From positions 2,666,001-2,730,000 of the forward strand of contig NZ_CP071796.1 in the NCBI RefSeq assembly GCF_017498525.1: 64,000 nt of DNA, read 5' to 3'. The notes beneath the pieces were generated by a model. That model searched no databases and had not been told where the DNA came from. It saw only the letters and a list, made by a program, of their open reading frames with translations. Positions 56,474-64,000 of the stretch are shown here, piece by piece. Both the position numbers and the translations under genes were made by a program. This DNA comes from Ottowia testudinis (GTDB taxonomy: Bacteria > Pseudomonadota > Gammaproteobacteria > Burkholderiales > Burkholderiaceae_C). Each line of letters opens with the position of its first letter. The stretch's first letter is position 1.

Positions 56474-56999
56474 GGTGGTGCATATGCCTGTCGGCGTCGT
56501 ATTCGAAACGTTCCCCATTGTCGATCAACCACTGGGCCACGGCGCCGGCGTCGTTCAGATCCAGCACCGGACGTCCCGTGGCCACGGGCGAATCGGTGGC
56601 GATGGCAACGATGAACTGATCATCGGGATACAGCGCCGGCTTGCCCGAAGCGGCACGCCAGACTTCGATCTTCAGCAGATCGCTGCTCTTGAAGCCTTCG
56701 ACCAGCACCCAATCGACGCCGTCGTACAGCTCGGCGATGAGGTGGTGCACCGACAGCTGCGTTTCGCGTTCGAATTCGCGCATCAGCGCCAACCGCTGGC
56801 GTGATGCCACCACCACCTCGAAGGCGCCTGCCTCGCGGTGGCGGAAGGTGTCCTTGCCCGGGTGGTCGATGTCGAACTTGTGGTGCGCATGCTTGACCAC
56901 CGACACGCGCAGCCCGCGCTGCTTAAGCGCCGGAATCAATTGCTCGATCAGGTGCGTCTTGCCTGAGCCGGAAAAACCGGCGAACCCGACGACTTTCAT
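56466..56999 (-). CDS. mobB: Molybdopterin-guanine dinucleotide biosynthesis protein B
   Basis: A 177-residue P-loop GTPase. Walker A GFSGSGKTHLIEQL lies at residues 7-20, and the family segments VSVVKHAHHKFDIDHPGKDT and LVEGFKSSDLLKIEVWR follow. It supports the attachment of GMP to the molybdenum cofactor by MobA. It overlaps moeA by 8 bp and ends in a His-rich tail (DRHMHHHG). Confidence 0.95.
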   Translation of the reverse strand: MKVVGFAGFSGSGKTHLIEQLIPALKQRGLRVSVVKHAHHKFDIDHPGKDTFRHREAGAFEVVVASRQRLALMREFERETQLSVHHLIAELYDGVDWVLVEGFKSSDLLKIEVWRAASGKPALYPDDQFIVAIATDSPVATGRPVLDLNDAGAVAQWLIDNGERFEYDADRHMHHHG

Positions 57000-57086
57000 C
57001 GCGCTTCCTTGTATTCACTATTTATTTCGCAGCTGATAAGCCAGCCAGCACCCAGACTATTACCCGATTTCATCACACGTTCATGG

Positions 57087-58166
57087 TCACTTGCCTGAAA
57101 ACGGATCGGGCAGGCCCTGGGTGCCCAGCGTGTCCCAATTCTGCGTTTTTTCATTCAAGTGGTGCACCGTCACGCGGCCCGTACTCAACGTGAAAACGCC
57201 TTGCGGCCCAAAGCGCAGTTCGGTGCCCGGAAAGAACTGATCCGTCAAACGCTGCTGAGTGGCGCCATCCGCACTTTTGCAGAAATGGTTATTGCACTCA
57301 AAATAAAGCACCTTCTTGTCGATGCCAATCAGCCGGAAATTGGTTTTTTTGCCCCGCGGCCCAAACCACAGCCGCTCCCAGTGCTGCCCATCATCACGGG
57401 TGCGATAAATGCGCACATCCGCAACGGATTCGCTGTTGGAACTCACATCCACCAGCGCATTCACATAAATCCAACCATCGGCATCCAAAAACCATTCGCT
57501 CGCGCGATCAAAAGCCGGGGGCGGCGGGATTTCAGCCCAAGGGCCGGCCAGATTTTTCGTCTTGAATATCTGGTTATCGGTGCGCGTCACATAATAGCCG
57601 TGCGCCGCCGCATAAATCGCGCAGCACCGCTCAGTTGACGAGGGTGCGGGCAAGGGTAACCACGTTTTACCTTGATCGCGGCTGAATTGAAATTGACTCT
57701 GATCAGCCTGCGAATTATCGGCGGCAGCCACACGCGCGACAGCGTAAATACGCGCGCTGCCGGCACTATCTCGAATATCAAAAATTTTGCGGGCAGTGTT
57801 GGCCAGCCAATCGGCGATTTTCTTCCAGTTGGCACCGCCATCGAGAGATAAATTCAGCGAAGACTGATTAACCAAATACAAGCCGCTCTGCCCCACTGGA
57901 AAAAATCGGCCTCCAAATATGCCAGAGGTTTTCTGCCAGCTTTGACCCTCGTCGGTGGAGCGAAACGTGCCGCTGGTATGCGACACCAAAAGCGCGCCGT
58001 TGGCCGCGACATGCAAATCGCCCATCGTGTAACTGGGTATGGGCGGCGGCAGCGCGAACGCGCTGGCCGCGCCAAGCCCGAGCAGAGCCATGAGTACCCC
58101 CCGTATGGATCGCGCTCTCAGCCCCGAAAGGATGGAAAGGATGAACCGAAATCCCTGGTTAGTCAT
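57087..58166 (-). CDS. Secreted BNR/Asp-box repeat protein
   Basis: About 359 residues from ATG 58166 (MTNQGFRFILSILSG); later starts within the signal region are possible. A signal peptide (cleavage near SAFALPPP) is followed by a beta-propeller-like body with Asp-box motifs: STDEGQSW, SLDGGANW, SRDQGKTW and TRDDGQHW. Such repeats occur in sialidases and in many surface or photosystem-assembly proteins; no sialidase catalytic set is evident, so the function is unknown. GC content is lower than in its neighbours. It lies between mobB and thrC, which suggests insertion. Confidence 0.8.
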   Translation of the reverse strand: MTNQGFRFILSILSGLRARSIRGVLMALLGLGAASAFALPPPIPSYTMGDLHVAANGALLVSHTSGTFRSTDEGQSWQKTSGIFGGRFFPVGQSGLYLVNQSSLNLSLDGGANWKKIADWLANTARKIFDIRDSAGSARIYAVARVAAADNSQADQSQFQFSRDQGKTWLPLPAPSSTERCCAIYAAAHGYYVTRTDNQIFKTKNLAGPWAEIPPPPAFDRASEWFLDADGWIYVNALVDVSSNSESVADVRIYRTRDDGQHWERLWFGPRGKKTNFRLIGIDKKVLYFECNNHFCKSADGATQQRLTDQFFPGTELRFGPQGVFTLSTGRVTVHHLNEKTQNWDTLGTQGLPDPFSGK

Positions 58167-58212
58167 AAAACGATAGCAAACAAGCCACACACTGCCAGGA
58201 CAAGTAGCGCTT

Positions 58213-59712
58213 TTAAGCACAAACCCGGGTGATCAGCGCCTTGACGGCCGTGGTATCCGCCGGCAGCACCTGCACGCGCTTGGGCAGGTCCTCGATGCCG
58301 GAAAATCGGGCTGGCCGATCAGGCGCGCGGCCCAGCGCCTCTTCAATCGTCGCGGCAAATTTGATCGGCAGCGCCGTCTCCAGCACGATCATGGGCAAGC
58401 CGGGTTGCACAAACTGGCGCGCCACTTTCACGCCATCGGCGGTGTGGGTGTCGATCATGACGCCGTGCTGTTGATGCACATCGCGGATGGTGGCCAGACG
58501 GTCGGCGTGGGTGCTTTTGCCGCTGGCAAAGCCGTAGCGGCTGGCCGCTTGCGCAAACAAGGGGTCGGCGGCCAGATCAAAACGGCCTTGCTGCGACAGG
58601 GCATCGCCAAACAACGCCTGGGTACGCACCGCATCGCGGCCCAGCAGGTCGAACACGAAACGCTCGAAGTTGCTGGCCTTGCTGATGTCCATCGACGGGC
58701 TGCTGGTTTCGTGCGTGTCGGCACTGCTGCGCACGCGGTAAACGCCGGTGCGAAAGAACTCGTCGAGTACGTCGTTCTCGTTCGTCGCCACCACGAGCCG
58801 CCGTATCGGCAAGCCCATCATCCGCGCTACATGTCCGGCGCACACGTTGCCAAAGTTGCCGCTGGGCACGGTGAAGTCGACTTGCTCGGTCTTGTTCACC
58901 CCGGCAGGCAGCGAAGACGCACCAGCGCCGGGAGTTGCCGTGTGCGCCGTCGCCTGGAAATACCCCGCGAAGTAATACACCACCTGCGCCAGCAGCCGCG
59001 CCCAGTTGATCGAGTTGACCGTGCCGATCTTGTAGCGGCGCTTGAACGCCAGGTCGTTGCTGACGGCCTTGACGATGTCCTGGCAGTCATCGAACACGCC
59101 TTCGATGGCAATGTTGTGGATGTTGTCGTCTTGCAGGCTGAACATCTGCGCCTGCTGGAATGCGCTCATGCGGCCGTGCGGGCTGAGCATGAAGACGCGA
59201 ATGCCGTGCTTGCCGCGCATGGCGTATTCGGCCGCGCTGCCGGTGTCGCCGCTGGTGGCGCCCAGAATGTTGAGCTGCTCGCCGCGGCGCGCCAGTTCGT
59301 ACTCGAACAGATGTCCCAGCAGCTGCATCGCCATGTCCTTGAAGGCGAGCGTGGGGCCGTTGGACAGGGCTTGGAGATAAAAATCCGTTCGTGCTGAGCC
59401 TGTCGAACCATCCTGCAGTTTTTTCAGCGGCGTGATCTCAGGCGTTCCAAAAACCGCCTGGGTGTAGGTTTTTTCACAGATCGCTTTCAAATCGGCGGCG
59501 GGAATATCGTCGATGTACAGCGACAACACTTCAAATGCCAGTGCGGCGTAACCATGATGCACATAAATATCGCGCCATTTGGCCAGTGTGGCGGGATCGA
59601 CCTGTGGATAGTGGCCGGGCAAGTACAAGCCGCCATCGGGGGCCAGCCCTTCCAGCAGAATTTCACAAAATTTGCGCGGCGTGGCGTCGCCACGGGTGGA
59701 GAGGTAGTTCAT
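58213..59712 (-). CDS. thrC: Threonine synthase, with repeat-derived insertion
   Basis: A 499-residue PLP enzyme. The PLP lysine is in SNGPTLAFKDMAMQLLG near residue 125, and the phosphate loop in FTVPSGNFGNVCAGH near residue 285. It converts O-phosphohomoserine to threonine. Residues of about 102-110 (STGSARTDF) are encoded by a TTCGACAGGCTCAG-type repeat and lie just before the active-site lysine segment. A second Ala/Pro-rich insert (HTATPGAGASSLPAGVNK) precedes the phosphate loop. The start overlaps the stop of vapC (ATGA), so thrC translation is coupled to the toxin gene. Confidence 0.95.
   Translation of the reverse strand: MNYLSTRGDATPRKFCEILLEGLAPDGGLYLPGHYPQVDPATLAKWRDIYVHHGYAALAFEVLSLYIDDIPAADLKAICEKTYTQAVFGTPEITPLKKLQDGSTGSARTDFYLQALSNGPTLAFKDMAMQLLGHLFEYELARRGEQLNILGATSGDTGSAAEYAMRGKHGIRVFMLSPHGRMSAFQQAQMFSLQDDNIHNIAIEGVFDDCQDIVKAVSNDLAFKRRYKIGTVNSINWARLLAQVVYYFAGYFQATAHTATPGAGASSLPAGVNKTEQVDFTVPSGNFGNVCAGHVARMMGLPIRRLVVATNENDVLDEFFRTGVYRVRSSADTHETSSPSMDISKASNFERFVFDLLGRDAVRTQALFGDALSQQGRFDLAADPLFAQAASRYGFASGKSTHADRLATIRDVHQQHGVMIDTHTADGVKVARQFVQPGLPMIVLETALPIKFAATIEEALGRAPDRPARFSGIEDLPKRVQVLPADTTAVKALITRVCA
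59385..59409. repeat. Dispersed repeat (family D) within thrC
   Basis: CCGTTCGTGCTGAGCCTGTC and GAACC: the same core as at 60491-60540, here in frame inside thrC. Confidence 0.8.
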
Positions 59713-60110
59713 CGCGGTGACAGTGTCGGTACGCTGGGGAAATAAGTGCTGATGCGTTTGGCATCGCGCGTCATTAGGGTGAAGCCTTCAACCGCTGCAT
59801 GCGCACCAATGAAGAAATCCGGCAAGGTGGCAGCGCGATTGCCGCCGGCGCTTCGGTATGCACGATGCGCCACACTGGCGGCATGCGCGGCGGCCGGTGG
59901 AATGTGCAGATATTGAATGCCGCAACTGGTGATGAATTCGTTTTGCTTGGCGGCGCCTGCAAAGGTGCGGGCAATCTCGGCGTAAACCAAGGCATTGATC
60001 CCCAATTGATCGCGCTGCGATGCATCAAACAGCGCCTGCGTCGTCCAGTCAAACCATTCCGGGGTTTTTTCGATGAGATCGATCAGCACGCTGCTGTCCA
60101 CCAGAATCAT
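59709..60110 (-). CDS. vapC: PIN-domain toxin VapC
   Basis: A 133-residue PIN ribonuclease from ATG 60110 (MILVDSSVLIDLIEKTPEWF). The acidic set is Asp5 in LVDSSVLID, Glu in VYAEIARTF, Asp in TLPDFFIGAHA and Asp in LMTRDAKR. VapC toxins cleave tRNA or rRNA when not bound by VapB. The start overlaps the vapB stop (ATGA) and the stop overlaps the thrC start (ATGA). Confidence 0.92.
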   Translation of the reverse strand: MILVDSSVLIDLIEKTPEWFDWTTQALFDASQRDQLGINALVYAEIARTFAGAAKQNEFITSCGIQYLHIPPAAAHAASVAHRAYRSAGGNRAATLPDFFIGAHAAVEGFTLMTRDAKRISTYFPSVPTLSPR

Positions 60111-60355
60111 CGGTTCCAGCCCTCGCCGCGCGTCTCGTTCAGGATTTCTTCGGTCGTCATGCCCGAAACGCCCGTGCCCACCCATTTCAAAAACGGGTTT
60201 TCAGACTGACGGGCCTGCGATTTCACCGGAAACATCAACACGCGACCGTCGGTTTGCACCTCATAGTCCACCGATTCACCAGGTCCCACGCCCAGCGCCT
60301 TGCGCACGGCCTTCGGCACGGTGACTTGGCTTTTGCTGGTCAGGGTATAGGGCAT
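60107..60355 (-). CDS. vapB: AbrB/MazE-type antitoxin VapB
   Basis: An 82-residue protein from ATG 60355 (MPYTLTSKSQVTVPKAVRKA). The N-terminal AbrB swapped-hairpin domain (TSKSQVTVPKAVRKALGVGP) binds DNA; the C-terminal tail (about 45-82, FLKWVGTGVSG) should bind VapC. It usually represses its own operon, and an inverted repeat lies just upstream. Confidence 0.92.
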   Translation of the reverse strand: MPYTLTSKSQVTVPKAVRKALGVGPGESVDYEVQTDGRVLMFPVKSQARQSENPFLKWVGTGVSGMTTEEILNETRGEGWNR

Positions 60356-60369
60356 CACGGATTTTTTAA

Positions 60370-60398
60370 AAAGTAATACCTAATCTTATCATTACTTT
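60370..60398. promoter_or_regulatory. Inverted-repeat operator candidate of vapBC
   Basis: AAAGTAAT (60370-60377) and ATTACTTT (60391-60398) are perfect 8-bp arms with a 13-bp spacer, 15-43 bp upstream of vapB. AbrB-type antitoxins commonly bind such AT-rich dyads. Confidence 0.6.
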
Positions 60399-60490
60399 AT
60401 GACGCCGCTGGACGCTCACGGGGGCCCAAAGGCACGCCGGTATCTCCAAAGTGGCGGGACTATAGCTATGGCCCAGTAAAGTTTTAAATT

Positions 60491-60540
60491 CCGTTCGGGC
60501 TGAGCCTGTCGAAGCCCGAGGGCAGGCTCAGGGCGAACGG
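60491..60540. repeat. Dispersed repeat (family D), two inverted copies forming a hairpin
   Basis: CCGTTCGGGCTGAGCCTGTC faces GGCAGGCTCAGGGCGAACGG across a short loop. The related single copy lies inside thrC at 59385-59409. Confidence 0.82.
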
Positions 60541-60541
60541 T

Positions 60542-60831
60542 TCAAACTTCTTCGTGCCGAATCAATAGGGTAAGGCCGTTGGCACTGGCGACGGCGGCAA
60601 TCAACAAGTCTAGGTCGTCTTGCGCCAAACGACGCTTTCACACCGCTTCGAGCAGCCATCGCTTTGGATTGCGAGCATGCCCGCAGCCGATTCCGGCGCC
60701 ACCGGATGGCCGTGCCAGGTGAAGAGCAGTCGGCCTTCGGTCGCAACGCGGTCCAGCAACTCAGCGAAGCAGCTTGAGGCCTTTCTACGCTTGCCAGATC
60801 GAAGAAGCCGCCCACCCCTTTTTTGACACAT
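60542..60831 (-). pseudogene. Relic of a Phd-type antitoxin and PIN toxin
   Basis: On the minus strand 60831-60640 encodes a Phd-like stretch (CFAELLDRVATEGRLLFTWH, GHPVA). After frame changes, 60640-60542 encodes LDLLIAAVASANGLTLLIRH, which resembles the C-terminus of a PIN toxin (in intact proteins the PIN acidic residue and the NGLTLVTRN motif lie here). Nothing links them in frame and most of the PIN domain is missing, so this is a decayed locus. The identification is by pattern and needs a profile search. Confidence 0.5.
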
Positions 60832-60857
60832 TTTTTTACTTATAGTCAGATGAAAGG

Positions 60858-62204
60858 TCAGGCCAACTCTTCCTTGCGAATCCGCACCACCGGTGCCAGC
60901 ACGGCGGTCAAGGCCTGCATGCGGGCCAGGGCCTGGTTCATGGTGCCTTCGCTGGTTTCGTGCGTGAGGATGATCAGGTCGGTGTGGTCGGGCGTGGGCT
61001 CGCCGGCGCCGGCGTCGGTGCCGGCCACGTCGTCGGCTTCGCGCTGCAGCACGGCGTTGATGCTGATGCCGGACTCGGCCAGGATGTGCGTGACCTGGGC
61101 CAGCACACCCGCTTCGTCTTTCACGCGCAGGCGCAGGTAGTAGCTGGTGATGACGCGATCCATCGGCAGCACGCCGACGTCGCGCATGGCGCCGGGCTGG
61201 AAGGCCAGGTGCGGCACGCGGTGCTGCGGGTCGCTGGTGGCCAGGCGCGTGACGTCGACCAGGTCGGCGATCACGGCGCTGGCCGTGGGTTCGCTGCCTG
61301 CTCCCTTGCCGTAGTACAGCGTGGTGCCCACCGCATCGCCGTTGACCACCACGGCGTTCATGGCGCCTTCCACGTTGGCGATCAACCGCTTGCTCGGCAC
61401 CAGCGTGGGGTGCACGCGCAGCTCAATGCCCTCGCCTTCGCGCCGTTTGGTGATGCCCAGCAGCTTGATGCGATAGCCCAGCTGCTCGGCATAGCGGATA
61501 TCGGTGGCCGACAGCTTGGTGATGCCCTCGACATACGCCTTGTCGAACTGCACCGGAATGCCGAAGGCGATGGCGCTCATGATGGTGGCTTTGTGCGCTG
61601 CATCGACGCCCTCGATGTCGAAGGTGGGATCGGCTTCGGCGTAACCCAGCGCTTGCGCCTCTTTCAGCGCCACGTCAAAGTCCAGCCCCTTGTCGCGCAT
61701 CTCGCTCAGGATGAAGTTGGTGGTGCCATTGATGATGCCGGCGATCCACTGGATGCGGTTTGCAGTCAGGCCTTCGCGCAGCGCCTTGATGATGGGAATG
61801 CCGCCGGCCACAGCGCCCTCGAAAGCCACCATCACGCCTTGTTGCTGCGCCGCCTCAAAAATTTCGGTGCCGTGCACGGCCAGCAGCGCCTTGTTGGCGG
61901 TGACCACGTGCTTGCCAGCGGCGATAGCTTCCAGCACCAGCTCGCGCGCTTGCGTTTTGCCGCCGATCAGTTCGACCACGATATCGATGTCCGGGTTGCG
62001 AATGATCTCGCGCGGATCGGCCACCACCTGGGCGGCGTCGCCCACGGTGGCGCGCGCCTGGGCGGTGTCGCGGCGCGACACCATGGCGACCCGGATGGCA
62101 CGGCCAGCGCGCCGCTCGATTTCCTCACGGTTGCGGCGCAGCACCTCGAACACGCCCGCCCCCACGGTGCCCAGGCCGATCAGCCCTACTTGAATCGGTT
62201 TCAT
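60858..62204 (-). CDS. hom: Homoserine dehydrogenase
   Basis: A 448-residue enzyme. The Rossmann motif GLIGLGTVGAGVFEVL is at residues 8-23, followed by the catalytic-domain segments GAVAGGIPIIKALREGL and GIINGTTNFILSEM, with the catalytic Lys region around QLGYRIKLLGITKR. A C-terminal ACT domain starts near YYLRLRVKDEAGVLAQVTHI, where threonine feedback may act. It reduces aspartate semialdehyde to homoserine. In related genomes thrC follows directly; here a toxin-antitoxin locus intervenes. Confidence 0.97.
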   Translation of the reverse strand: MKPIQVGLIGLGTVGAGVFEVLRRNREEIERRAGRAIRVAMVSRRDTAQARATVGDAAQVVADPREIIRNPDIDIVVELIGGKTQARELVLEAIAAGKHVVTANKALLAVHGTEIFEAAQQQGVMVAFEGAVAGGIPIIKALREGLTANRIQWIAGIINGTTNFILSEMRDKGLDFDVALKEAQALGYAEADPTFDIEGVDAAHKATIMSAIAFGIPVQFDKAYVEGITKLSATDIRYAEQLGYRIKLLGITKRREGEGIELRVHPTLVPSKRLIANVEGAMNAVVVNGDAVGTTLYYGKGAGSEPTASAVIADLVDVTRLATSDPQHRVPHLAFQPGAMRDVGVLPMDRVITSYYLRLRVKDEAGVLAQVTHILAESGISINAVLQREADDVAGTDAGAGEPTPDHTDLIILTHETSEGTMNQALARMQALTAVLAPVVRIRKEELA

Positions 62205-62215
62205 GAATCAGAATT

Positions 62216-62276
62216 ATGAGTAAAAAAGCCCCTAGCGCTCGCCTATCAAGCGCGAGCAGCTTCTTTTTTTGTAGCA
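62216..62276. repeat. Family A palindrome, copy 19, at an aminotransferase 3' end
   Basis: CTAGCGCTCGCCTATCAAGC then GAGCAGCTTC and a T-run. It encodes the last residues and stop of the aminotransferase. Confidence 0.75.
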
Positions 62277-63520
62277 ATCTGCACCACCGAAGCGGATTTG
62301 ACGTGGCGCGCGCGGTACTGCTCAAGGAACTTCGCCAGCCGGGTGATGGCCTCGCGCAGATCGTCCTCATGCGGCAGAAAAACGATGCGGAAGTGCTGGT
62401 GATCGGGGTAGTTGAAGCCCGAGCCCTGCACCAGCATAACGCGCGTGGCGCGCAACACTTCCATGAAGAACTGGCGGTCGTCGGCGACCGGGTAGATCCT
62501 GGGATCGAGCCGCGGAAACATGTACAGCGCCGCCTGCGGCCGCACGCACGTCACGCCCGGAATCGCCGTGATCAGCTCATAGGCCAGGTCGCGCTGGCGG
62601 CGCAGGCGGCCGCCTTCCTTGACCAAATCCTGAATGCTCTGGTAGCCGCCCAGCGCGGTCTGGATCGCCCACTGGCCCGGCACGTTGGAGCCGAGCTTGA
62701 GGTTGGCCAGCATGTTCAGGCCCTCGATGAAATCGCGCGCCATGTCCTTGGGACCCGACAACACCATCCAGCCCGCGCGGTAGCCGCACGATCGATAGGC
62801 CTTGGACAGGGAATTGAAGGTCAGCGTCAGCACATCGGTCGACAGGCTGGCGAGCGCCGTGTGCTGCACCCCGTCGTACAGCACCTTGTCGTAGACCTCG
62901 TCAACCAACAGCACCAGGTCGTGCTCGCGGGCGATGGTGATGATGCCCTTGAGCACCTCGTCGGGATACAGCGCACCGGTCGGGTTATTGGGGTTGATGA
63001 CGACGATGCCGCGTGTGCGGGGCGTGATCTTGGCGCGCATGTCGACCAAATCGGGCATCCAGCCTTCGTCTTCGCGGCACATGTAGTGCACCGGGCGGCC
63101 ACCCGACAAGCTGGTCGCCGCGGTCCACAGCGGATAGTCGGGCGCCGGCACCAGCAATTCTTCGCCGTCGTTCAGCAGCGCGTTGGTGGCCATCACGATC
63201 AGTTCACTGGCGCCGTTGCCCAGGTAAATGTCGTCCAGCGTGACGCCGGCAATGCCCTGCTGCTGCGTGTAGTGCATCACCGCCTTGCGCGCCGCGAAGA
63301 TGCCCTTGCTGTCGCTGTAACCGGCCGAGTCCGGCAGATTGCGGATCATGTCCTGCTGGATTTCCTCGGGCGGATCAAAGCCGAACGGCTGCATGTTGCC
63401 GATGTTCAGCTTGATGATTTTCTGGCCCTCGTCCTCCATCTGCCGCGCCGCGTCAACGATGGGTCCGCGCACGTCGTACAGCACATTGGCCAGCTTGGCG
63501 GATTTTTGAATGGGCTTCAT
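62246..63520 (-). CDS. PLP-dependent aminotransferase (AlaA/AlaC-like)
   Basis: A 424-residue fold-type I aminotransferase from ATG 63520 (MKPIQKSAKLANVLYDVRGP). PLP contacts are in IYLGNGASELIVM, VINPNNPTGALYP (Asn), VDEVYDKVLYDG (Asp/Tyr) and the Schiff-base Lys in TFNSLSKAYRSCGYRAGW. It resembles alanine-forming transaminases that use glutamate and pyruvate. It heads the threonine operon region: hom follows 41 bp later. The C-terminal residues ATKKEAARA come from a family A repeat. Confidence 0.92.
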   Translation of the reverse strand: MKPIQKSAKLANVLYDVRGPIVDAARQMEDEGQKIIKLNIGNMQPFGFDPPEEIQQDMIRNLPDSAGYSDSKGIFAARKAVMHYTQQQGIAGVTLDDIYLGNGASELIVMATNALLNDGEELLVPAPDYPLWTAATSLSGGRPVHYMCREDEGWMPDLVDMRAKITPRTRGIVVINPNNPTGALYPDEVLKGIITIAREHDLVLLVDEVYDKVLYDGVQHTALASLSTDVLTLTFNSLSKAYRSCGYRAGWMVLSGPKDMARDFIEGLNMLANLKLGSNVPGQWAIQTALGGYQSIQDLVKEGGRLRRQRDLAYELITAIPGVTCVRPQAALYMFPRLDPRIYPVADDRQFFMEVLRATRVMLVQGSGFNYPDHQHFRIVFLPHEDDLREAITRLAKFLEQYRARHVKSASVVQIATKKEAARA

Positions 63521-63599
63521 GACGGGGCCTTCGCGCGGTGAGTTCCGAGGGTAAACATAGAATTGGAACACATCCGCCCGCCGTGCCCCGTCCGCTGAC

Positions 63600-63995
63600 A
63601 TGAAATTCACGCCCGATCAGTTCGGTTCCGCCATCACCGGTTACGGCCCCGGATGGATCGCTGTGGGCAGCCAGCGCATCGACCACAGCGTGGTGCTGCG
63701 CAGCACAGGCGAATGGGCCGATTGGCAATGCATGCGCTTCGAAGATCTGACGCCCGCGCACTTCGCCCCGTTGGTGGCATCGCGGCCTGAACTGGTGGTG
63801 TTTGGCAGCGGCGGCACGCTGCGCTTTCCGCGCCCGGAATGGATTCGCAGCCTGATCGAGGCAGGTATTGGCATCGAAACCATGGACACCGGCGCGGCCT
63901 GCCGAACCTACAACATACTGGCGGGGGAAGGCCGGCGCGTGACGGCAGCGCTGCTGCTGGCGCCGGGCGTGCCGGAGCCGGATCGGCTAAAATAA
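63600..63995 (+). CDS. Mth938-like domain protein (DUF498)
   Basis: A 131-residue protein of the Mth938/NDUFAF3 family, with YGPGWIAVGSQRIDHSVVLR, PELVVFGSGGTLRFP and ETMDTGAACRTYNILAGEGR. Mitochondrial relatives help assemble complex I; the bacterial function is unknown. It is transcribed divergently from the aminotransferase. It is complete, ending five bases before the window edge. Confidence 0.9.
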   Translation: MKFTPDQFGSAITGYGPGWIAVGSQRIDHSVVLRSTGEWADWQCMRFEDLTPAHFAPLVASRPELVVFGSGGTLRFPRPEWIRSLIEAGIGIETMDTGAACRTYNILAGEGRRVTAALLLAPGVPEPDRLK

Positions 63996-64000
63996 CGGGC

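Larger units (their letters stand above)
60356..60857. other. Gap between hom and vapB
   Basis: 502 bp holding the vapBC operator candidate, a family D hairpin and the relics of another toxin-antitoxin locus. No intact gene is recognised. Confidence 0.6.

Overview
The window looks like chromosomal DNA of a member of the Comamonadaceae (Burkholderiales, Betaproteobacteria), in the Acidovorax/Ottowia/Diaphorobacter neighbourhood. The reasons are the high GC content, dense Ala/Arg-rich genes, the orders thrS-infC-rpmI-rplT-pheS-pheT-ihfA and aminotransferase-hom-thrC with molybdenum-cofactor genes and clpB nearby, and about twenty copies of a short intergenic palindrome built on arms like GCGCTTG/CAAGCGC next to AGCAGCTATCA. 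I recall such sequences from this family but could not search for them. The assignment is by recognition, not alignment.

Layout. 1-6326: a conserved cluster predicted to modify peptides (5'-truncated DUF2126 protein, circularly permuted ATP-grasp/alpha-E protein, transglutaminase) and a RidA-like protein. 6341-7680: a long palindromic repeat split by an IS110-family element. The non-coding left end of that element folds into a loop whose two short segments match the two halves of the insertion site, as expected of a bridge RNA. 7685-15760: MFS transporter, rmuC, 2-hydroxyacid dehydrogenase, an Xre/RES toxin-antitoxin pair, a flavin monooxygenase, a LysE-type exporter and a small membrane protein. 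15788-23027: acnA, a macro-domain protein, a U32 peptidase-like tRNA modification protein, a zinc-ribbon membrane protein, a MerR regulator, tRNA-Pro(GGG) and ihfA. 23053-30237: translation genes on the minus strand, with infC apparently starting at ATC.

30238-35729 is accessory: a decayed monooxygenase-like gene, a NarL-type response regulator and a sensor kinase that flank two secreted-protein genes, each broken by a one-base shift in a homopolymer. 35892-49326 holds isocitrate lyase with a candidate double operator, a DMT exporter, a histone-H1-like SWIB protein, two different acetolactate-synthase-like ThDP enzymes, an MFS transporter, an IS5-type element, a frameshifted DUF5666 lipoprotein gene, and small and flavoprotein genes. 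49532-56999 contains clpB with a heat-shock-type promoter, a nuclease gene and moaE, moaD, moeA and mobB. moaE is cut off from the rest by two opposite-strand genes. 57087-63995 holds a BNR-repeat secreted protein and the threonine pathway (aminotransferase, hom, thrC). A VapBC pair and the relics of a second toxin-antitoxin locus sit between hom and thrC, and the vapC stop overlaps the thrC start.

The most interesting signal is the IS110 element: target guides, target, broken palindrome and an unoccupied copy of the target at 47645-47664 can all be read in this one window. The second theme is the spread of palindromic repeats into coding sequence (thrC, a ThDP enzyme, the tail of an aminotransferase, the end of an antitoxin). 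The frameshifts all lie in homopolymers, so sequencing error must be excluded before biology is inferred from them.
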